Both the position numbers and the translations under genes were made by a program. The notes below the pieces were generated by a model. The model had not been told where the DNA came from and searched no databases. It saw only the letters and a list, made by a program, of their open reading frames with translations. Below are positions 34,200 through 40,758 of a stretch of 40,758 bases of DNA, one piece after another. Position 1 is the stretch's first letter. Each line of letters opens with the position of its first letter. This DNA comes from Dichomitus squalens LYAD-421 SS1 (Eukaryota; Basidiomycota; Agaricomycetes; Polyporales; Polyporaceae), in the NCBI RefSeq assembly GCF_000275845.1, contig NW_006766903.1, forward strand, positions 198,581-239,338, read 5' to 3'.

Positions 34200-35951
34200 C
34201 ACGGGAGAGCTTTCGACACAAAGAGGGAGCTGGTGAAAGGGGAGTAGAGTGGGGATATGTTTTCGTGGGCAAGGCAACTACTAGGTCAGCAGCTTCGACT
34301 TACAACGGCTCCTAGTGCACACCGGCATCCGCCGCGCACTGATCTTACGTGGCACTATTGTGCCCACGATGAGAACAGTTGAGTTGAAATCCTGATGATC
34401 AGTAAAAGGAAGGGCCCAAAATGCAGTGGCAATATCTAGAAATTGTGATCCTCAGTGTGGCCGTACATGTCGAGCGTGCGACCATTTCAAAGTCAGGCGA
34501 CACCTGCAGAATGATCCCAACTTAGGGTTCAATACCTCAGCTTGATGCTATCCAGTCTGCAAACACTCATCTATGTCGAGTGGGCCCCCTTCACGGGCTG
34601 TCTCTGGGGATACTGGCGCACTTCCCGGATGACAAGGAGCGTGTCCCATTGGAGGCGCTTCCACATCCGTCGCCGTATAACTGGATACCTCGGCCCGCCT
34701 GGTCTACTAGTACGTTACCCCAGTGTGTGTAGTAAGCTTGTACAGCACGCCTTGAGCTTGAATTACGTTGGCGTACCTTGTCGAAGGCTTCGCCAAGCTC
34801 ATCATCCGGCTTGTTCGCTATGATGGTGCCTTGTCACAAATATCAAAGCACACAAATTCAACAAGCCATCGAACGCTCGCCAGTAGGATACTGATTGTGA
34901 TACCATTGAGAAAAGAAGGTAGTACGTGACAGTGCACAATGATGCGCAACATGCATATATGACTAGAGCCCACCCGCTCGCTTGTCCTTCTATCACCTTG
35001 CGCATTGGAGTCAATCACGCTGCCGGGGGGAACGTCTCATGCAGACGGGTACGTCTGATACGGTGGGGAGAATTTGTCCTTGAAGCTCTGCCGCTCGGCG
35101 ATAGACGTCGTATCTCCGCCATATGGGCCACCTGCAATGCGAAGGCGACCGTCCACGGAGCGACACTTGAGGGTGCCGCTTGATATTAATATCGTTAGCG
35201 TGCTCGTTCAGGTAACCTATGACCGATGAGGCGGGGCGGAGGATAGGCAGGCTGAGCTCAAGGCTGCGGAGGACAGCGAGCGACAGGAATTGTCGTCGAG
35301 TATAGGTATGGTGGGTTGAGAGCCGTGCTAGATCAGCGCATCTGATGAGACTGTGGATGCTGGGAATACAATCAGTGCGTCTGCCCCATGAGGAGCCACA
35401 GATGCTGTCGGGTACTCACAGGAGAAGTACTACGACTATACAGGGGTGCGAATCCCTGAGGGCCTCCTGACGTACCATACGGTTGCCAGCCTTCACCAGG
35501 AGCTAGGTCCGAAGGTCCCGGATGATGCAAGGGGTGCGCGGAGCGGACGCGGCGTCGGCGGTGTTCCCTCCAACCCTTCAGCGATGAGACCACGAACTTT
35601 TGCACGACAAGGGAAACGTGTGCGGTGGTGGCGGGACCGTGACTTCGATAACACGATATCATTCACGGTAATAATTTACGAATATAGATATACTCGAGAA
35701 GGTGTAGATGGATCGATGCTAGAATGATCATCGCACAATCGCAACAAACCTACGTGTTAGGTCCGTGACGGCCTACTGATGGCCTAGGCTGCGGCTCAGC
35801 GCATCAGTGTCACAAGCGCAACAGGCTTCGAGACGTGTGCACATCTAAAGCAGAACACGTCCTGTTTCCGTGCTGAAATGATACAAAGTCAAACAAAGAG
35901 GTCAAACGTGACAGTGCCGCTACTTACCTATGGAACCCGGGCCCTGACGCA
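34200..35951. other. Intergenic, possible decayed membrane-protein fragment
   Basis: A minus-strand frame ending at 34802 reads GWALVIYACCASLCTVTYYL and continues hydrophobically, with an overlapping hydrophobic frame beside it. It cannot be extended on either side by plausible splicing and is not assigned to a family. The rest holds no recognised gene, repeat or RNA. Confidence 0.4.
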
Positions 35952-37883
35952 CTAAGGCTCGGGGAAGGAGCGACGGCCAGGCGCCCCGGTATATCGCCTC
36001 TGCTCTCTTTCCCTCTCGAACGTTTCCCATTCGTCATTAGCCTCCTTTGCGTCCGCCAAGATAGTACTCAGCAGCTTCTTCTCGCTACTGTCCAGGCGCT
36101 GTTTCCTCTTAGCAAAGCGGGGACTCCGGTTCCAGTCTGCATCCTCCAGGTGAATTGTACGGGAAGTAGTGAGCTTCCATGCGATGACGTCCTTCCACAA
36201 TCTCCAGACCTTGGAATCGGGGAGTAGCTCATCCAGTAGCTTGCGCAGGTCGTTGATCGGCTTTTCCGGCGTCCTCTGTAGGGCGAGGCAGGCACAGACG
36301 ACAGTGGCCGTCCAACATCGCAGCTGGATTTTGCTGATATGTTCGGACTGCTCGTCGCCGGCACTGAGTTTCATGATTTGAAAAAGAACGTCGGTCTGGA
36401 TTCCCTCCCTATCGATGCTCGATAGGTAGGAGTTATACCCCCACGAGAACACGACAGTGCCGACGAACATGACCTGTCCGAAGAGCGTACCCTGGGGAAT
36501 AAGCAAGAGCTGAACAAGGAACTGTATCATGAGGAGGAAGGAGCATGGTCCGACCAGACCCTGACTAGGCAGGAGAAACTGATCACAGAGAGGCGGCTCA
36601 GTCGGCGCGGGAGGAGGTACTGCGGTCGAGGTCGAGGGCTGCGGGGGACAGTCGATAGTTGTTTGGCTCCCGGTCATTGGTAGACTGAACGGCGTGGATG
36701 TTGGGAGCGCGGGACGGGTCTCCGCCTCGTCGCGCAGCATGCTTGTAGCCGACTCGGCAACGCTCGCTGGTGCGTCGAGGTGGTCTGTGTCTGGTACCAG
36801 TCCCCCATAAGGAGAGAGGCGCAACATCGTGGCACTGCTCGTCCGCTCACCTCCGACTGTAGGAGCCCACGCCGTGCTCATAACTGGTATCGAGTCGCGT
36901 CTAGTCTGCGCCTTGCCCCTGGCGAGAGATTGGATTTCTCCTGCAGCTGGAGGTGCGGTATGTTCAGGAGGCTGAACTCCGGCTCGAAATCCTGCCGCGA
37001 CGCTCATGCTCTCTACCGCACTCCCATTGGTCGTCATGGAGCTGGGTGCCCCGCATCCTCCTCCGTACCGAAGGTGGTAACGCCCGCGAGTGATGCAGTT
37101 GACAGCCCCTTCCTCACCAAGCAGTACGACAAGGCCGCCTACGCCGCTGAGAACGCCATCGCCAGGTGGGGCGTCTTCTGCGGGTGTGTGATGGGTGAAC
37201 GTGAGCTGTCCAGAGCCGATGATGAGGCATGCGAGCCCATTCGCAATTATTCCCAGTGCGATACTGCCGAAGCAGAACCAGTCGCCAACGAGAGCGCAGA
37301 GAACGCACGTTCCGACACTTGTTATGATAGGAATCAAAGCAAAGTAGACGGACCGGCGCGAAGGGAGTGTCGGGCGGACACTCACGGGAGGCACATGGTG
37401 CAGGTCGATGATGGTAACGCTGGAATCCGTGGTGGCTCTACCGACCTTAGATTTGTAGAGAGGCTGCAGCTTGGAGGCATAGCTGAAGACGAGATAGGCG
37501 AGGTGTCCGGTTTGGGGGAAGTGAGATCCAGAATGTGCCGCGATGAATTTCGGTCCCAGCTTGCCATCGAGCTCGAATAATTTCGCGGGATCGTCGTTTC
37601 CTCCTGGAAAGAGGCCATTCCAGTACTTCGACCCCGCGAGCTGTCCGTACTGCTTAGCGATCTCGTAGCTCCCCGGAGTGTTGTACCACCCGCCCCACCG
37701 ACGGCTGGGGATCAGGTTGACGGTCGCCATTCCCGAGACCGCGCTATCTCCTCCAAAGAAGCCCGCGACCCCAGACGAGTCCAGCGTAAACTTGGTTTTC
37801 GAGAGGGGATCTGGTATGATATGCCGAGCGCGAGCGGAGAGCTCGGTGAGGGGAGATAGTGAGATTGGCGGGATGGTAGGCAT
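35952..37883 (-). CDS. Uncharacterised Agaricomycete membrane protein, single exon
   Basis: This is one uninterrupted frame of 643 codons from ATG 37883 (MPTIPPISLSPLTELSARAR) to the stop at 35952. It lacks introns, unlike almost every neighbour. The N-terminal 170 residues are globular and contain FTLDSSGVAGFFGGDS and SGSHFPQTGHLAYLVF. Two adjacent helices follow at about 181-225 (ALIPIITSVGTCVLCALVGD, FGSIALGIIANGLACLIIG), then a long Pro/Ser/Thr-rich probably disordered region. A second hydrophobic block lies near 455-500 (SFLLMIQFLVQLLLIP, FVGTVVFSWGYNSYLSSID). The charged C-terminal domain has RKLLDELLPDSKVWRLWKD and ends in a Glu/Arg-rich helix. The C-terminal pattern (SSIDRE...LLPDSKVW.LWK) recalls a family common in Agaricomycetes and unnamed as far as I know. 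I infer no function. Confidence 0.8.
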   Translation of the reverse strand: MPTIPPISLSPLTELSARARHIIPDPLSKTKFTLDSSGVAGFFGGDSAVSGMATVNLIPSRRWGGWYNTPGSYEIAKQYGQLAGSKYWNGLFPGGNDDPAKLFELDGKLGPKFIAAHSGSHFPQTGHLAYLVFSYASKLQPLYKSKVGRATTDSSVTIIDLHHVPPVSVRPTLPSRRSVYFALIPIITSVGTCVLCALVGDWFCFGSIALGIIANGLACLIIGSGQLTFTHHTPAEDAPPGDGVLSGVGGLVVLLGEEGAVNCITRGRYHLRYGGGCGAPSSMTTNGSAVESMSVAAGFRAGVQPPEHTAPPAAGEIQSLARGKAQTRRDSIPVMSTAWAPTVGGERTSSATMLRLSPYGGLVPDTDHLDAPASVAESATSMLRDEAETRPALPTSTPFSLPMTGSQTTIDCPPQPSTSTAVPPPAPTEPPLCDQFLLPSQGLVGPCSFLLMIQFLVQLLLIPQGTLFGQVMFVGTVVFSWGYNSYLSSIDREGIQTDVLFQIMKLSAGDEQSEHISKIQLRCWTATVVCACLALQRTPEKPINDLRKLLDELLPDSKVWRLWKDVIAWKLTTSRTIHLEDADWNRSPRFAKRKQRLDSSEKKLLSTILADAKEANDEWETFEREREQRRYTGAPGRRSFPEP

Positions 37884-39334
37884 GGTGACGATAGAGCAGA
37901 AAGGGAGGCAGTATAGCAAGTAGGAAGGTCGTCACCGATGTAAGAGAACGATGCTGAACAGTGCGGGTCGACAAGATCAGCCGGGAAGCATGATCGGGCG
38001 TAGCTTTAAGGCGCTGCATCCGCTAGGCATGCTTGTGACGTTGGCGTGGTGGGCAAATCCGCCATGCATGCTGATCGAGCTCCGAAGTGGCCGTGAGACT
38101 GAGCATCCGCCCCCGGTAGGCTCCTGGGTGAAGGGTTTGTCCAGTGAGTCGTAATCAGACTTGCACCCCGCACGCACCTCACGCGCCAATGTAGCGAGGA
38201 CTCGTCATGCTTCGAGTACAATATTAAGTCATTTCTCTATGTACAATGTGTCATGCGGACATGAATGAGATGGATCTTGTTCATCGATGGGGCCTAGCGG
38301 TGGGTGCGACTAAGGCTTGTGGGAAGCGAATTGCTACGACCCTATGCAAACAAGGTCGGCGACATGCTGAAGACGTTGTGGTAGCGTCTCCTATATTATA
38401 CGAAGAGGAGAGCCTTGAGCTTCGTGTTGAACGCGAGTTTGACGAGATGAGCATCTGATGATCTAGTTGAGGAACACGGCGCCGAAATGTGCACCTTGCA
38501 ATCCGCAATGCTATGCTTCTCAGCACATGCCATCAATTCGTTGTCAATTCCCGCCCTTCTGATCCACACGTACAGGATGCAGGGCGATGTGCGCGTTTGT
38601 GCGTTATCAAATCGATGTGAAGGAGCTCTGGCATAACTTTGCCCGCGCGCGGGTATCTAATGGGCGCCATTCTTGAGGTATTCGGGGAAGTACTTGTAGA
38701 AGATGACAATTTTGTCAAGGGTTGCTCCCGGAACAAGAAAAGGCAACGCGGCCCGGAGAAGCTGAGTCTAGTGCCGCACAAGCTCAAGACTTCACGTGGA
38801 CCATCTCTGAGGACCCGATTCAGCGGCACTATAGGCATAATCGTAAGACATGGATCGAACGTACCTTCGGTACAATTGGTGATCAGGAAGGGCTGTCTAG
38901 GCGCGGATACGTGGTGCATGCATCATCGCTGTTGATTCAATGTAGGATTCAGTATAGGTAGCATGACGAAGATGTCGCTGCTTTCGGGCCCCCTGGCCGG
39001 GTTCTTGGTGTGCACCATGAGTTTGTACGATACTGCATGTGTGGTACTCGCTGTGAACGAGCATGAGGTTTCGATGAGGTTGACGCTACGCCGTGACACC
39101 CTGCTCGCTTTCAACCTGGGAGGCAGGGTGATGAACGTTCGACGAAATTGGTGCTTTCTGAATTGAAATTTAGTTTCCCAACCTGATACTCTAACCGAAA
39201 CCTGGAAGGCATCAGTTCTGGGTCCCGCATGTACAGCGTACACAGCCTCAGGAGATCACCACTAGTACACAAGTGTGGGATAGGGTCCGAGGTCTCAACA
39301 AGCATTCTAGACCTGACATTCTGATATGATGCGT
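37884..39334. other. Intergenic, nothing supported
   Basis: This contains the promoter side of the 643-codon gene and the 3' end of the GH5 remnant. Small overlapping frames only (for example plus 38639-38935). No domain, RNA gene or repeat was recognised. Confidence 0.45.
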
Positions 39335-40139
39335 TCAGGGAAGATACCCCGAGAAGTCGTATGCGCCGGTGGTCGAGTAGGCATTCTCGGCAGCAGCCTG
39401 CAGGGTGCTCCAAGAAGCCTCGCCTATGCCGATCTCGTAGTCATAACTCTCCTGTATGATGTCGCATGACATCAGCTGAGGATTACACCCAGCTACAGTT
39501 TGGGTGTGGAAGACGTACATGGGGATCGTTGTTCGGCAGCACCTGCCAATAGAGCCACGACAACCCCGCAACGTTAATCTGAGCGGCCCACGTCTCGATA
39601 TTGCTGTTGCGCGTGTTTGTGTCGAGCACGTCGCCCTGCGGGCAGTTGTTGTTCTCCGTCGAGAAGTAGCACGCGCCCCACTCTTCCATGATCATGCGCT
39701 TGCCCGCGCTCTTCGCCATGTTGACATACGTCTGCAAGTTCGACGTCGCGAAGTCGCCCACGCCGTACGCGTGCAGCGAGATGACGTCAATGCCTGAGCA
39801 CTGGAGCCACGCGGACTGGACCGATTCGGACACCCACGACTCGCCACCGGTGAAAACGAGGGTGCCCGAGTTGGAGCCAAGCGCGGACTTGATCGTCGCC
39901 GCGCGGTCGCACTGCCTGTGAGTCGAGGAAGCAATGTCAACGTGTGTCCGACCCATTGAAAAAGTTCCAGTACCCATGCGGAACCGAGATGAACGTACCA
40001 GGAGGTGTGCGCCTGGATGTATGCCTCGCCCTTGCCGATCATCGCCTCGTTCTCCGCTTCGAACCCAATGATATAGTCGCTAAGCTCCTTCCACGGCTTG
40101 CCGAGCGTTTTGTGCACGTGGTTGACGATGTACTGCAGT
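39335..40139 (-). CDS. Glycoside hydrolase family 5 enzyme, C-terminal part only (5'-incomplete)
   Basis: Three exons (40139-39999, 39915-39519 and 39451-39335) join in frame to about 217 residues ending in TGA. They begin at LQYIVNHVHKTLGKPWKEL. The acid/base Glu is in GFEAENEAM and the nucleophile Glu in RMIMEEWGACYF, both typical GH5 positions on beta-strands 4 and 7. Other landmarks are IDVISLHAYGVGDF, TWAAQINVAGLSWLYWQVLP and FDFS-like YDFSGYLP at the end. The sequence resembles secreted basidiomycete GH5 enzymes related to endo-mannanases or glucanases; the subfamily is not certain. The first half of the barrel and the signal peptide are missing: the next 600 bp upstream, to the window edge, show no GH5 sequence. 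The gene is either 5'-truncated or continues past the window after unusually long non-coding DNA. Confidence 0.75.
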
Positions 40140-40758
40140 CTATGCACGCTATACTCAGGCAGGACGGAAAACGATGGTATTGGGCGCGCGCTACGGAAGC
40201 TGCGCGGGACCACCGAGTCCGTGTCGCCACCGCTCTCTCGCCCAACCGGTGGGCCGAGCTCAAGCCAGGAAGGAGAGTGAAGCGGAGAGCCGGAGGCTCG
40301 GGAGGCTGAGCGTGAGGATCGGCCCAAAGGGAAGTGATTGCACCCAAACGGGGGCCGGCACCGGGGCCCGGGCCCAAGGAGGAGTGATGGCGAGCGGATT
40401 CATCGAGGGAGGGCGGGCCGGCCCGAGGAGAAGGGATGGAGTGAGCATGATGCGGCCAGGCGGGGGGCCGGGTTGGGGAGGAAGCAGTGAGCGGATCACC
40501 GCGTAAGAGGCCCCGGAGGGCAGGCGGAACGACGAGAGGGCGCAGCGAGCTGCCCGGAGGAGTGGCGAGTGGCGAGGGCACGGATGCCCGGAGGGGTGGC
40601 GAGCGGATCGCCGAAGAAAGGAGCTGGTGGTCCCCATTGGGCAACACCGTGAACGACGTGGTGTGCACCAACCAGCGGGCAAAAAACGAAAGCTCGAGGA
40701 GCGCGAGCTCCCGAAGGGCGAGGGGACGAGGATCCTGGGCTGCGAGCCCTTAACCTAT
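40140..40758. other. GC- and purine-rich DNA with short imperfect repeats
   Basis: The sequence abuts the first surviving GH5 exon. It contains recurring units: GGAGGAGTGATGGCGAGCGG at 40378, GGAGGAGTGGCGAG near 40556 and GGAGGGGTGGCGAGCGGATC near 40590. GAGCGGAT also recurs at about 40392, 40490 and 40600. Long frames here reflect a lack of stop codons in GC-rich DNA. It looks like a degenerate minisatellite or unrelated inserted DNA; its right border is outside the window. Confidence 0.45.

Noticed and set aside
36780..37580. Plus-strand frame of 266 codons
   Set aside because: It is antisense to the 643-codon membrane-protein gene, whose domain-like pattern and recognisable C-terminal motif make the minus strand the coding one.
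40740..40758. Telomere-like end (CCCTTAACCT)
   Set aside because: This is a single near-match to CCCTAA without tandem repetition, which is not evidence of a chromosome end.
1..40758. CRISPR arrays, bacterial operons or prophage
   Set aside because: There is no array of regularly spaced repeats. Genes contain spliceosomal introns and eukaryotic promoters, so prokaryotic systems are not expected.

Overview
This is nuclear DNA from a filamentous basidiomycete, most probably an Agaricomycete of the wood- or litter-decaying kind. Three things point there. Genes are broken by many introns of about 45-70 bp with GTRNGT donors. The protein families are those expanded in Agaricomycetes: seven-helix membrane proteins, BTB/POZ proteins, DUF4419 proteins, P450s, an ICMT-like enzyme, and GH3 and GH5 glycoside hydrolases. 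The transposable elements (Ty3/Gypsy LTR, hAT) are also of eukaryotic types. No species can be named from the sequence alone.

Layout, left to right. Bases 1-458 are the 3' end of a Ty3/Gypsy-like retrotransposon: a purine tract plus a complete 3' LTR. It sits inside an F-box/LRR-like gene whose C-terminal exons survive at 460-906. A seven-helix membrane protein (1225-2654, minus) follows, then a very intron-dense DUR3-type urea transporter (4580-7975, plus). The stretch 7976-11368 has no gene I can support. A secreted GH3 beta-glucosidase (11458-15830, plus) has a Ser/Thr-rich N-terminal exon separated from its catalytic exons by an unusual 1.1 kb intron with a strong hairpin. Next are an intron-containing tRNA-Gly(UCC) (16354-16431, minus) and a microsomal cytochrome P450 (16554-18803, minus).

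A 926 bp non-autonomous hAT element with a perfect 8 bp target duplication lies at 20610-21535 in gene-poor DNA. A second member of the seven-helix family (24832-26225, plus) and an ICMT-like methyltransferase (26971-27802, plus) follow. Two tandem BTB/POZ genes come next: the first (29266-30331) is intact and the second (30772-31847) is broken by one in-frame TAG. A DUF4419 gene (32665-34199, minus) carries both a frameshift and a stop. An intronless gene for an uncharacterised membrane protein (35952-37883, minus) and the 3' half of a GH5 hydrolase gene (39335-40139, minus) close the window. The GH5 remnant abuts GC-rich, repeat-containing DNA.

The genes do not form an obvious pathway or biosynthetic cluster. 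Likely roles are nutrient uptake (urea), extracellular polysaccharide breakdown (GH3, GH5), oxidation of small lipophilic molecules (P450), and uncharacterised membrane or protein-interaction functions. The strongest theme is genome dynamics: two mobile elements, four broken or incomplete genes and tandem paralogs. I did not find convincing evidence of a previously undescribed multi-gene system. Exon structures were inferred by eye from splice consensus, frame continuity and remembered family motifs, so exact ends may shift by a few codons.
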